From an uncultured Gammaproteobacteria bacterium (GTDB lineage: Bacteria > Pseudomonadota > Gammaproteobacteria > Pseudomonadales > Azotimanducaceae_A), in assembly GCA_913041025.1 (NCBI GenBank), contig CAJWGQ010000015.1, positions 1 through 25,641 of the forward strand: DNA of 25,641 bases, written 5' to 3'. Of this stretch, positions 8,028 to 14,588 are shown piece after piece. Every line of letters starts with the position of its first letter. The stretch's first letter is position 1. The notes under the pieces were generated by a model. The model had not been told where the DNA came from. It was given only the letters and a program-made list of their open reading frames with translations, and searched no databases. The translations under genes and the position numbers were made by a program.

Positions 8028-8660
8028 ATGCAATCCGACGACGCGACTTCGATGTTAATGACGATGGCTTCACTGCAAGAAGAGCACAATGTGCAGGTGC
8101 ATGCCGAGTGGAAAGAACAAGGTTACGATTATTATCGTGCGATATGGGTTGAGTGCGCCGAAATGCTCGATCATTTTGGATGGAAGTGGTGGAAAAAGCA
8201 GGAGTCCGATATTGACCAGGTTAAGTTAGAGCTGGTTGATATTTGGCACTTTGCTTTGAGCGAGCTAATAAGATCTGATCAGCTAAATGCGAGTCTCGGA
8301 GAGGAGCTGGCAAAGGTTGAGCCCATTGATTCCACACCTGAAACGTTTCGTAAAGCCATAGAGGCTTTAGCAGCTTCTTCGCTTCAAAGTCGCTCTTTTC
8401 GAATGAGTGACTTCACCAACGCGATGCGAACTTTGCCGATGGATCTAAAGGAGCTTTTTGCTTTGTATGTGGGTAAGAATGTATTAAACCGGTTTCGACA
8501 AGATCACGGTTACAAAGAGGGCAGTTATCGAAAGTTGTGGGCGGGTCGTGAAGATAATGAGCACTTAATTGAAATACTTGGGTCTGTTTCCGTAGAACCG
8601 GAGCAGATGTTTGACATGCTCTACCAGCAGCTTGAGCTGCGCTATTCGCAAGAGACTTAA
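8028..8660 (+). CDS. Dimeric all-alpha dUTP diphosphatase (dUTPase_2 family)
   Basis: The product hydrolyses dUTP (and often dUDP) to dUMP, limiting uracil incorporation into DNA and feeding dTMP synthesis. The all-alpha MazG-like fold is recognised from IWVECAEMLDHFGWKWWKK and ELVDIWHFAL, which hold the metal-binding acidic residues. The C-terminal block YVGKNVLNRFRQDHGYKEGSYRKLW is followed by EDNEHL. I take the ATG at 8028 (210 residues) because GAGG lies five bases upstream; a GTG at 8022 overlaps that SD. The stop codon overlaps the stop of the convergent macrodomain gene (TTAA at 8657-8660). It is transcribed divergently from the acyl-CoA dehydrogenase pair across about 190 bases in which I see no certain promoter. 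Confidence 0.9.
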   Translation: MQSDDATSMLMTMASLQEEHNVQVHAEWKEQGYDYYRAIWVECAEMLDHFGWKWWKKQESDIDQVKLELVDIWHFALSELIRSDQLNASLGEELAKVEPIDSTPETFRKAIEALAASSLQSRSFRMSDFTNAMRTLPMDLKELFALYVGKNVLNRFRQDHGYKEGSYRKLWAGREDNEHLIEILGSVSVEPEQMFDMLYQQLELRYSQET

Positions 8661-9172
8661 TTACTTTGGAGCATCTCCTCGTAGATGTTCAAGGTCTCGT
8701 TATCGAAGCAACAGAAAATCACTTTCTTGGGGTAGGTCGATTGCCAGGCAGATATTGATTCGACAGCGATCTTTGTGGCCATCGTTAAAGGATAGCCATA
8801 GGCCCCCGTGCTGATGGCTGGAAAGGCTAAGGTATTAAGTTGGTGTTTGCATGCCAGCGAAAGCGAGGAGGTGTAACAAGAGTTCAGTAAAGAGGCTTCG
8901 TTTTTTTTTCCTCCTGTCCAAACAGGTCCAACGGTATGGATGACGAATCTTGAGGGAAGCTTAAAAGCCCGCGTTATTTTGGCTTGTCCGGTGTTGCAAC
9001 CATTAAGGTCTTTGCAAGCGGTGAGTAATTCTGGGCCGGCTGCTCTATGAATGCTGCCATCTACTCCGCCACCTCCTAAGAGGCTTTTATTTGCGGCGTT
9101 GACGATGGCATCGACTACGAGAGTCGTGATGTCGCTTTTCTCTGCAGAGACAATGATAGGGGACCGGCTCAT
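8657..9172 (-). CDS. ymdB: Macrodomain O-acetyl-ADP-ribose deacetylase (YmdB-like)
   Basis: This 171-residue macrodomain protein is of the YmdB/MacroD type, which removes the acetyl group from O-acetyl-ADP-ribose and can reverse mono-ADP-ribosylation. The signature VDAIVNAANKSLLGGGGVDG contains N28 and D38. These align by eye with the catalytic N25 and D35 of Escherichia coli YmdB (constant offset of three). The second ribose/phosphate loop is PAISTGAYGYP (118-128), and HTVGPVW is also conserved. Its end overlaps the dUTPase stop by three bases. The start ATG has no strong SD, only a weak upstream context. It is divergent from the Nudix gene across 71 bases. Annotation is by close motif match. 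Confidence 0.92.
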   Translation of the reverse strand: MSRSPIIVSAEKSDITTLVVDAIVNAANKSLLGGGGVDGSIHRAAGPELLTACKDLNGCNTGQAKITRAFKLPSRFVIHTVGPVWTGGKKNEASLLNSCYTSSLSLACKHQLNTLAFPAISTGAYGYPLTMATKIAVESISAWQSTYPKKVIFCCFDNETLNIYEEMLQSN

Positions 9173-9190
9173 TACAAGATTATGAAGCTA

Positions 9191-9219
9191 TTGGTAACTG
9201 TTTCTAGGCTAATTAAAAT
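9191..9219 (+). promoter_or_regulatory. Probable sigma70-type promoter of the Nudix/LLM operon
   Basis: TTGGTA (9191-9196) is followed after 17 bases by TAAAAT (9214-9219). That is four of six and five of six matches to the consensus, about 25 bases before the Nudix start codon, which would leave a leader of roughly 18 bases containing AAGGA. It is a prediction by pattern only. Confidence 0.5.
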
Positions 9220-9243
9220 TGTAGTGGTTATAAAGGACGTTTT

Positions 9244-9792
9244 ATGCGCATGCGAGAGATTAAACTACCAACTCCTTGGGTTGAGGATTGGAGGCCAGAT
9301 TTTGTTGGGACCTTAGTATTCGTTATTGATGGCGCAAAGGTCCTGTTGATTCGTAAAAAGACAGGACACGGAGCTGGGAAAATCAATGGTCCAGGAGGCA
9401 AATTAGAGGAAACCGAGACGGTTAGCGAGTGCGCGGTAAGAGAGGTTAGAGAGGAAACGGGTCTGATTGTTGATGAACTTGTGTGTAAAGCAGAGCTCAG
9501 ATTTGTTGAAAAAAGCGGACCTCAATGGTTGGGGTTTGCCTTTGTTACAAACCATTGGAACGGAGAGCTTCTCGAAACCGAGGAAGCCAGGCCATTTTGG
9601 TGCAATATCGATTCAATCCCTTACGAGCAAATGTGGCCAGATGATGCGATCTGGTTACCGAGGATCATTTCATCTGGTCATCTGTCAGGCGCGTTTGTGT
9701 ATAATTTTTTACTGCAAAATGATCTGCTGATCGATCATCAACTAGAGGAAGAAGGGCGACTCTCGCTCTCTGTTGGTTGGCACCAAAGGTGA
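9244..9792 (+). CDS. Nudix hydrolase, MutT/MTH1-like (8-oxo-dGTP diphosphatase type)
   Basis: This is a 182-residue pyrophosphohydrolase. The Nudix box is complete: G52, E58, then R66-E67-V68-R69-E70-E71-T72-G73-L74, with metal-binding E67, E70 and E71. The preceding INGPGGKLEE is the arrangement seen in MTH1/MutT enzymes that clean oxidised purine nucleotides. A segment WNGELLETEEARPFWC and IPYEQMWPDD also fits MTH1-like proteins. It is about 25 residues longer than MTH1 at the C-terminus (ending LSVGWHQR). The start ATG at 9244 has AAGGA seven bases upstream; a second ATG two codons later is possible. It is followed after 21 bases by the monooxygenase gene, so both are likely cotranscribed. 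The exact nucleotide substrate is not proven by sequence. Confidence 0.88.
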   Translation: MRMREIKLPTPWVEDWRPDFVGTLVFVIDGAKVLLIRKKTGHGAGKINGPGGKLEETETVSECAVREVREETGLIVDELVCKAELRFVEKSGPQWLGFAFVTNHWNGELLETEEARPFWCNIDSIPYEQMWPDDAIWLPRIISSGHLSGAFVYNFLLQNDLLIDHQLEEEGRLSLSVGWHQR

Positions 9793-9813
9793 ATAAAAAT
9801 TGGGGGAAGAATT

Positions 9814-10722
9814 ATGCGCATAGGAATTTCGGTTTGTTCGGCGTATCCGAATGGAGATCCCAAAACTAGCGTGCGCCATATGATTGAGAGGGTTCGGGCC
9901 GCGCGAAGGGCAGATTTAGACAGCTTATTTGTCGGAGATCACCATGTGACTTCGCGCCCCTATTTCCAAAATTCTCCGGTACTTGGACGGTTACTCGCCG
10001 AATGGAACAACAAGCCGGCAGGCGCGCTTTATCTTTTGCCATTGTGGAACCCTGTGTTATTGGCGGAGCAGATTGGGACGTTGGCTTCCATTATGCAGGG
10101 AAGATTTATCCTTCAATGTTCTCTAGGTGGCGAAAAACGTCAAAGTGAAGGAATGGGAGTCGAATTTTCCAAGAGAGTAGGCATGTTTGAAGAGTCTCTG
10201 AGATTAATCAAGGCTCTGCTGGTGGGGGAGCAGGTTTCGAGCCGAGATTATTGGGCTATTAATGATGCAAAAATCTCCCCGGTGCCTGACTTAGAAGTGG
10301 AGATTTGGATAGGAAGCCAAGCTAATGTAGCGATAAACCGCGCGGCTCGGTTGGCCGATGGTTGGCTCGCGACACCAAGCATAGAGATTGAGGAGGCGGC
10401 AAAGCAGCTCAATGTCTACAAACAAAGTTGCGCTGAATACAATCGTCAACCAACCGCGATATCGATCAGACGGGATATTTACATTGGATCGACATCGCAA
10501 GAGGCAGAATCGCTTAAACAAAAGTATCTAGATAAAGGTTATCGAGGCTTCGCTCCAGACGCTTTGCTGACCGGTTCCGTAAATCAAGTCGCGGAAGAAT
10601 TTGCCAAATTTGAAGCGCTGGGGTTCACGGATATCATTGTGCGAAATATTTCCTCTGAACAATCGGAGGCAGTTTCCACTATCGAACGGCTAGCGGAGGT
10701 AAAAAGTCAGCTAGGGGATTGA
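9814..10722 (+). CDS. Luciferase-like (LLM class) flavin-dependent oxidoreductase
   Basis: This 302-residue TIM-barrel protein is of the bacterial luciferase family, which uses reduced FMN or F420 for monooxygenation or reduction. Visible family features are an early barrel strand MRIGISV, LFVGDHHVTSRP after the first helix pair, the LPLWNPVLLAEQIGTLASI block that forms the flavin site, and GRFILQCSLGGE. The later IWIGSQANVAINRAARLADGW and the C-terminal TGSVNQVAEEFAKFEALGFTDI are typical of this family. GGGGGAAG lies a few bases before the ATG. It is the second gene after the Nudix hydrolase and converges on the next gene with a ten-base gap. No substrate can be named. Confidence 0.87.
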   Translation: MRIGISVCSAYPNGDPKTSVRHMIERVRAARRADLDSLFVGDHHVTSRPYFQNSPVLGRLLAEWNNKPAGALYLLPLWNPVLLAEQIGTLASIMQGRFILQCSLGGEKRQSEGMGVEFSKRVGMFEESLRLIKALLVGEQVSSRDYWAINDAKISPVPDLEVEIWIGSQANVAINRAARLADGWLATPSIEIEEAAKQLNVYKQSCAEYNRQPTAISIRRDIYIGSTSQEAESLKQKYLDKGYRGFAPDALLTGSVNQVAEEFAKFEALGFTDIIVRNISSEQSEAVSTIERLAEVKSQLGD

Positions 10723-10732
10723 TCGGGTTTGT

Positions 10733-11932
10733 TCATTCCTCGATTGTAAAGTTGACCCCTGCGTTCAGCGGGAGGCGCTTTAAAAGGGCGTCTCCCATGG
10801 CGCTTGCGGGTGTCCAGAATCCGCCCTCCACGGGTAGCTCATCCTGAGCCAAGGCTAAGGCAGACTCTGCCAGCATCTTTGCTGTGGAACCATAACCTGG
10901 ATCCTGATCTCCTGTGACAATGGCTTTAAGATTTTTTTCCGATTCGTAAGGGTGCTTTGCGATCAGCTCGATAGTAAAAAAGCCTGTTTGAATGGTTTCC
11001 TCACTGGGTCCTTCGCCAGGTTTGGGCAGAAACTTCTGAAGAAGTTGTCGCGTTGGCTTAAAGCCAGACAAACCATTGGAAGCTTTCATACCGATTGCCG
11101 CTATATTTGCTCCGATAAAACCACCAGAGCCTTTGCTAATTAACATGCCCTCATCATATCGAAAATCCTTCCCATACTTGAACTCGAGTAGTTCATTGGT
11201 ACGCCTAACGACTCGAGTATTGATCTGAGCCATGATGAAGGGTGCTATCCAGGCATCGAAATCCTCATCGAAAAAGGCGGTATCGACATCATTCGAATCT
11301 GGTCCTCTACCTACAAAATTGAGCGCGTAGGGATCTTTGCCAATCTCTAAAACCTGGGGGTCATTTTCCGCATTTTCCATCATCGCGATCATGCTGTCTG
11401 CTGTTCCCCCGCTAAAGCCGCCTTTGAATGCGACAGAGCGGTATTTGACGTGGTTTGCTGGTACACCAAAACGTTCCATCATGGATTTTTGAAGAAAGTA
11501 GGTGCCCAAATCTGAAGGGATGCTATCGAACCCGCAGGTATGAACTATTTTAGCTCCGCTGTTTTTAGCTACAGTTTCATACTCTTCAATCATTTTCCGC
11601 ATCCAGTAAACTTCCCCGGTAAGGTCGCAGTAATGGGTGCCGTATTTAGCACAAGCCTGAACCAAACCGCTGCCGTATCGAGCATAAGGTCCCACTGCTG
11701 TCAGTATGACTCTTCCTTTCTGTACGAGCTGATCAATAGAGTCCTGGTCGTCGCTATTAGCGATGAGGATATTCTCTTCGGACAGGCCCAGAGAGTTTAG
11801 TTTGGACTTGTTTCGTCCAGCTACCGCCCATTTGAGGTTGCCCTGAGAGTAATTAGTTTCCATATAACGAGTGACAAGCTTTCCCGTGAATCCTGTCGCG
11901 CCCCATACAATAATATCGTAATCGCGTTGCAT
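10733..11932 (-). CDS. Saccharopine dehydrogenase-like NAD(P) oxidoreductase (trans-acting enoyl reductase family)
   Basis: This is a 399-residue protein with an N-terminal Rossmann motif, WGATGFTGKLVTRYM (residues 10-24), and the family-typical AVGPYARYGSGLVQACAKYGTHYCDLTGE, HTCGFDSIPSDLG and FKGGFSGGT. These place it with the saccharopine dehydrogenase NADP-binding family that includes the mycobacterial trans-acting enoyl reductase and eukaryotic SCCPDH, rather than with true lysine-pathway enzymes. The likely role is reduction of a lipid or acyl substrate in the cytosol or at a membrane, but the substrate is unknown. The start is well defined: AAGGAG six bases before the ATG. It is divergent from the APH-type kinase across 212 bases in which I see no clear regulatory element. 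Confidence 0.86.
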   Translation of the reverse strand: MQRDYDIIVWGATGFTGKLVTRYMETNYSQGNLKWAVAGRNKSKLNSLGLSEENILIANSDDQDSIDQLVQKGRVILTAVGPYARYGSGLVQACAKYGTHYCDLTGEVYWMRKMIEEYETVAKNSGAKIVHTCGFDSIPSDLGTYFLQKSMMERFGVPANHVKYRSVAFKGGFSGGTADSMIAMMENAENDPQVLEIGKDPYALNFVGRGPDSNDVDTAFFDEDFDAWIAPFIMAQINTRVVRRTNELLEFKYGKDFRYDEGMLISKGSGGFIGANIAAIGMKASNGLSGFKPTRQLLQKFLPKPGEGPSEETIQTGFFTIELIAKHPYESEKNLKAIVTGDQDPGYGSTAKMLAESALALAQDELPVEGGFWTPASAMGDALLKRLPLNAGVNFTIEE

Positions 11933-12144
11933 GGCTGACTCCTTGATGTGTTGGGTCGATGCTGCAATTGCCTTTTAGGCGGAGCCAGTCTAAACGGCAA
12001 GTCAGGGGATTGCGATGTTTGATTGATTAAAAGGACATTGGAGTGCTGTCTAGCTCAGTAATTTGTCAGTCGGGCCGGGCTATGGGTATTGGGGTTATGA
12101 GGATGTTAGGATATCGATAGTTATGGCAATGGGGTGAGTGGATA

Positions 12145-13152
12145 ATGATACAAGGGATAAAAGAGCCAAACGTCGAACGCTGGCTTAAAGAAAATGTTGA
12201 AGGGGTTTCAGCGCCATTTAGCTATGAGTTGATTGCTGGCGGCCACTCAAACCTGACTTACGGCGTAACAGATTCCGAAGGAAAAAAGGTGGTGTTAAGG
12301 CGTCCTCCCTTAGGGCATGTTTTGGAAAGTGCTCATGATATGGCCAGGGAGCATAAAATTATTTCTGCGTTATATGGAAAAGGCGTTCCCGTTGCTGAAA
12401 CGCTTGGCTTGTGCTCCGACCCAGAAGTGAATGACGCGCCTTTCTATATCATGGGGTTTGTCGAAGGTCCTGTACTGCACGACGCTCAAGCAGCTAACGA
12501 GATTAATTCCGCGGACCGAGAAAAAGTGAGTGAGCACGTGGTGGACGTTCTGGCTAATTTACACCTATTGAACTGCGATGAGGTAGGTTTGGGCGATTTG
12601 GGTCGAAAGGAGGCCTATCTTGAACGCCAGCTCAAGCGTTGGACTAAGCAGTGGGAAGCTTCCAAGACCCATGACGTGCCTGCCATGGAGGAGAGCACAC
12701 GTCTTTTATCGTTGAATATGCCTGAACAAATTGGTGCTTCGGTGGTTCACGGGGATTATCGACTTGGAAATATGATTATCAGCTCGGGTCAGGTCGCGGC
12801 GGTTTTGGATTGGGAATTGTGTACCCTGGGTGACCCTTTAGCCGATGTTGGTTACCTGCTTAACTCCTGGACTCAGCCAGGAGAGCATGAGGAGGATCTG
12901 ATTCCTACCTCCATCGGAGGGTTTTATACTCGAGAAGAGTTGTGCCAAAGGTACATCGAGAAAACCAAGAGAGATCTGAGTGAGATCAACTACTACAGAG
13001 CGTTTTCGCATTGGCGGCTAGCGGCTATAGGTCAGGGCGTTTACAAACGATATCTGATGGGTGCAATGGGTGAAGGTCGAGACATGAACCTGGATATGCA
13101 AAAGAACAGCGTTTCGCTTCGAGCTGAAGCCGCTCTTGAGCTTTTAACCTGA
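12145..13152 (+). CDS. APH/ACAD10-type phosphotransferase (acyl-CoA-linked kinase family)
   Basis: This 335-residue protein kinase-like phosphotransferase has the catalytic loop HGDYRLGN (H202 to N209, catalytic D204) and the metal-binding DWE (D222), followed by LCTLGDPLADVGYLL. ATP-lobe residues are visible in GGHSNLTYGV and VVLRRPP. This form of the APH fold, with DWELCTLGDPLAD, is the one found in the kinase domain of ACAD10/ACAD11 and in LvaA-like proteins, which phosphorylate the hydroxyl of 4-hydroxyacyl-CoAs. Antibiotic resistance is unlikely. Clustering with an acyl-CoA ligase and acyl-CoA enzymes supports a role in hydroxy-acid catabolism, but that is inference. The ATG at 12145 follows a moderate GA-rich SD. 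It is followed by the convergent small RNA candidate. Confidence 0.85.
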   Translation: MIQGIKEPNVERWLKENVEGVSAPFSYELIAGGHSNLTYGVTDSEGKKVVLRRPPLGHVLESAHDMAREHKIISALYGKGVPVAETLGLCSDPEVNDAPFYIMGFVEGPVLHDAQAANEINSADREKVSEHVVDVLANLHLLNCDEVGLGDLGRKEAYLERQLKRWTKQWEASKTHDVPAMEESTRLLSLNMPEQIGASVVHGDYRLGNMIISSGQVAAVLDWELCTLGDPLADVGYLLNSWTQPGEHEEDLIPTSIGGFYTREELCQRYIEKTKRDLSEINYYRAFSHWRLAAIGQGVYKRYLMGAMGEGRDMNLDMQKNSVSLRAEAALELLT

Positions 13153-13159
13153 GGGAATT

Positions 13160-13264
13160 AAAAAAGGCGTGTCAGAGTAAACTCTGAGGGCAACTTAGCT
13201 TCTTGGGGGAAGGACACTTGAAAGGGAGGACTCTCAAAGTTGCTTTCACGCCTAAGCCTTTAAT
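13160..13264 (-). ncRNA. Candidate small RNA, three-way junction with two C-rich loops and U-tract end
   Basis: On the minus strand the predicted transcript starts near 13264 and ends in the T run complementary to 13160-13165. Three perfect 7-bp helices nest without conflict. P1 joins 13247-13253 to 13165-13171 (AGGCGTG/CACGCCT). P3 joins 13237-13243 to 13190-13196 (GCAACTT/AAGTTGC). P2 is a hairpin at 13172-13187 (TCAGAGT/ACTCTGA). Together they form a three-way junction whose closing helix runs straight into the U tract, as in an intrinsic terminator. Inside P3, one small hairpin presents UCCUCCCUU in its loop (13222-13230) and another, CUUC/GAAG, presents CCCCAA. Exposed CCUCC-like loops are typical of sRNAs that pair with Shine-Dalgarno sequences. 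It lies between the 3' ends of the kinase and merR genes and resembles no RNA family I can name. Confidence 0.6.
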
Positions 13265-13285
13265 GTACAGATTATGTACTGTACA
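13264..13285. promoter_or_regulatory. Palindromic operator-like site over the sRNA promoter
   Basis: TGTACAG (13264-13270) and CTGTACA (13279-13285) form a perfect 7-base inverted repeat with an 8-base spacer. The dyad covers the -10 element and the predicted start site of the small RNA, where a bound protein would control initiation. The inner GTACA box recurs at the merR promoter. The binding protein is not known; the adjacent MerR-type regulator is the obvious candidate. Confidence 0.5.
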
Positions 13286-13300
13286 AATGATAGGTGTCAA
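13271..13300 (-). promoter_or_regulatory. Sigma70-type promoter of the candidate small RNA
   Basis: Read on the minus strand, TTGACA (13300-13295) is a perfect -35 element. After an 18-base spacer comes CATAAT (13276-13271), matching five of six bases of the -10 consensus. It begins six bases after the merR stop codon and points away from merR, with only the sRNA candidate downstream on that strand. Predicted +1 is the A at about 13264. Confidence 0.65.
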
Positions 13301-13306
13301 CCACTT

Positions 13307-14275
13307 TTAAGTCGATTTATGACTTTTTTTCGCTTTTTGAGGAGATTTGGGAGAAATTAAGCGCTCTAAGGCAAATTCTAATTCCGCCCGCGCGTGGGTA
13401 GTGCTTATATTGACAGCCTCAAGAGATGAGGCGTGTTCAAATTCCTTACTACACTGGCTGCTGTAAGCTGATAACGCATTCAGTTGATGTATAGACTCGA
13501 CAAGATATTCTGGGCAACCTGAGGGGTCGCCGGATGACGTCGCAATCGCAATCAGCTCTTCGTCGCTATATTTTCTGGGAGAGGGGTGCCTGCTACTTCT
13601 AAGAACTTGGTGGCCATTCAGGCACATGTGTTCTATTTCGCTCCAGGATATTGGCCATTTTATGGTCGGTATTTTCATTTCCTGAATTTCGCTAATGGTA
13701 TCGGCAGTAGTAAACTGATAGAGCACCATTATTTCGGCATTCGGGAAATAATTTTTAACTATTTCAATGGGTTGAGTGTTGAGAACGGGCAATTGAACAA
13801 CGATGACATCGAGTTCTTCAGTTTGATATTGTTCGTTTTCGAAGGCTTCGATGTTCGCCCACCTGGCGTTAATTTCGAGAAGCATATCTGATTTATTTAT
13901 CCGCGCCGCTATGGCTTTCTGCTCCAAAAGTAAAAGGTTTGGACCTATCAAGCCCACCGACGGTTGGTGGTGAATCGGCGATTGCCAGTTTTCTCGGCCC
14001 ATATCATTCTGGTGCTCAATTCGCGCTTCGAGTTGATCAATTTCGAGCTCTACAAGACTGGATATAGGATGTCCCAGGTCGATTAATCGTTTGATGAGTT
14101 TAAAACGATCTAATTGTGTTTTGTTGTAAAAACGAGTGCGACCGGATTTGTGGGCAGGACTTAGGTTATAACGCCTCTCCCAGGCTCGCAGTCTCTCCAC
14201 AGAAAGGCCAGTCAGAGAGGCGACAGTGCCTATTCTATATAGCTGGTCTCCATTTGTGGTCGTTTCGTAATTCAT
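13307..14275 (-). CDS. MerR-type transcriptional regulator with degenerate Rossmann-like sensor domain
   Basis: This protein has 322 residues from the ATG at 14275; a TTG seven codons upstream lacks an SD and lies in a predicted 5' UTR hairpin. Residues 11-75 are a MerR DNA-binding domain (YRIGTVASLTGLSVERLRAWERRY). Residues 105-218 alternate strands and helices (VGLIG, MLLEINARW, DVIVVQLPV, AEIMVLYQF, IPTIKWPI) like the cobalamin-binding domain of CarH/LitR regulators. However, the helical bundle and the ExHxxG motif of those proteins are missing, so B12 or light sensing cannot be assumed. The C-terminal part is helical with C254-P255 and C275 (GCPEYL, YSSQC), then a basic tail rich in K and S. 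It is transcribed divergently from the acyl-CoA synthetase gene. The signal it senses is unknown. Confidence 0.85.
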   Translation of the reverse strand: MNYETTTNGDQLYRIGTVASLTGLSVERLRAWERRYNLSPAHKSGRTRFYNKTQLDRFKLIKRLIDLGHPISSLVELEIDQLEARIEHQNDMGRENWQSPIHHQPSVGLIGPNLLLLEQKAIAARINKSDMLLEINARWANIEAFENEQYQTEELDVIVVQLPVLNTQPIEIVKNYFPNAEIMVLYQFTTADTISEIQEMKIPTIKWPISWSEIEHMCLNGHQVLRSSRHPSPRKYSDEELIAIATSSGDPSGCPEYLVESIHQLNALSAYSSQCSKEFEHASSLEAVNISTTHARAELEFALERLISPKSPQKAKKSHKST

Positions 14276-14281
14276 GTTCCG

Positions 14282-14299
14282 TTTTTGTATCAACAAAAA
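14282..14299 (-). repeat. AT-rich hairpin in the merR 5' leader
   Basis: TTTTTGT (14282-14288) and ACAAAAA (14293-14299) are perfect inverted repeats with a four-base loop. The element lies six bases upstream of the merR ATG, between it and the predicted promoter, and could affect translation of the regulator. It is weak in energy because it is mostly A-U pairs. Confidence 0.4.
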
Positions 14300-14301
14300 G
14301 T

Positions 14302-14335
14302 GTACGAATCATACGGATTTGGCGAAAGATGTCTA
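14302..14335 (-). promoter_or_regulatory. Predicted merR promoter with overlapping near-palindrome
   Basis: On the minus strand, TAGACA (14335-14330) and TATGAT (14313-14308), separated by 16 bases, each match five of six consensus bases. The -10 is embedded in a 13-base near-palindrome at 14302-14314 (GTACGAATCATAC on the plus strand, one mismatch). Two bases after the -10 comes GTACAC. This is the same spacing as GTACAT at the small RNA promoter, so autoregulation by the encoded MerR protein is plausible. Confidence 0.5.
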
Positions 14336-14348
14336 GGATTTGTATAGT
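14319..14348 (+). promoter_or_regulatory. Possible promoter for the acyl-CoA synthetase leader
   Basis: TTGGCG (14319-14324), an 18-base spacer and TATAGT (14343-14348) match four and five of six consensus bases. It overlaps the divergent merR promoter region, so one bound regulator could influence both. Use of this promoter would give a leader of about 300 bases before the synthetase. A weaker alternative is TATGAT at 14612-14617, which has no good -35 element. Confidence 0.35.
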
Positions 14349-14406
14349 CTATATTAAGAGCTGGGGCTTTGGTTTCATACGGTTGATCGTAGGAGGACTT
14401 TTTATA

Positions 14407-14476
14407 GTTAGGCGCTCCACGGCACATCAAGGGAGGAGGGGAGAGGTAACCGTGCAGCGCCCTTATCTTTCCTAAC
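14407..14476 (+). promoter_or_regulatory. Long hairpin with purine-rich loop in the synthetase leader
   Basis: GGCGCT (14411-14416) pairs with AGCGCC (14456-14461). After a single C-C mismatch, CACGG (14418-14422) pairs with CCGTG (14450-14454). The outer GTTA (14407-14410) can pair with TAAC (14473-14476). The 27-base loop (14423-14449) contains an almost uninterrupted purine stretch with several GGA and GAGG units. This is the only strong structure in the 382 bases between merR and the synthetase gene. It has no T tract after it on either strand, so it is not an ordinary intrinsic terminator. Transcription through it is not proven. Confidence 0.5.
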
Positions 14477-14588
14477 GCCCTAAATAATAGGGTATGACGG
14501 GAAAGAAGCGGGCATTGTATTCTCACTGACATAGAGTTCAAGAGTTATTTTCTGGATCTGCGTTTTTTTTAAAAAAACTTCTTAACAG

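Noticed and set aside
12050..12065. TCTAGCTCAGT run resembling part of a well-known constitutive promoter
   Set aside because: Only the spacer region resembles it; there is no good -35/-10 pair at proper spacing, so it is taken as coincidence.
12145..13152. Aminoglycoside resistance kinase
   Set aside because: The motifs match the ACAD10/LvaA branch of the APH fold and the neighbours are acyl-CoA enzymes, so drug resistance is not supported.
13160..13264. Structured element read on the plus strand as a terminator or Rsm-type RNA with GGA loops
   Set aside because: The plus strand has GGA in its loops but no T tract after the structure and no promoter directed into it, whereas the minus strand has both.
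13267..13282. LexA-like site at the small RNA promoter
   Set aside because: The sequence is ACAG-N8-CTGT, the reverse arrangement of the gammaproteobacterial LexA box CTGT-N8-ACAG, so an SOS box is not supported.
14407..14476. Leader hairpin as a second copy of the small RNA
   Set aside because: Both share AAGGGAGGA on the plus strand, but the helices differ, and neither a good minus-strand promoter nor a U tract is present, so a paralogous sRNA is not supported.
14116..14541. Open frames of 83 and 119 codons over the merR 5' end and the intergenic region
   Set aside because: They overlap merR in other frames, run through the predicted promoters and hairpin, and show no domain-like composition.
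14565..14579. T8-A7 palindrome before the synthetase gene as a terminator
   Set aside because: There is no GC stem; it is more likely an A/T tract or UP-like element, and no gene ends nearby on either strand.
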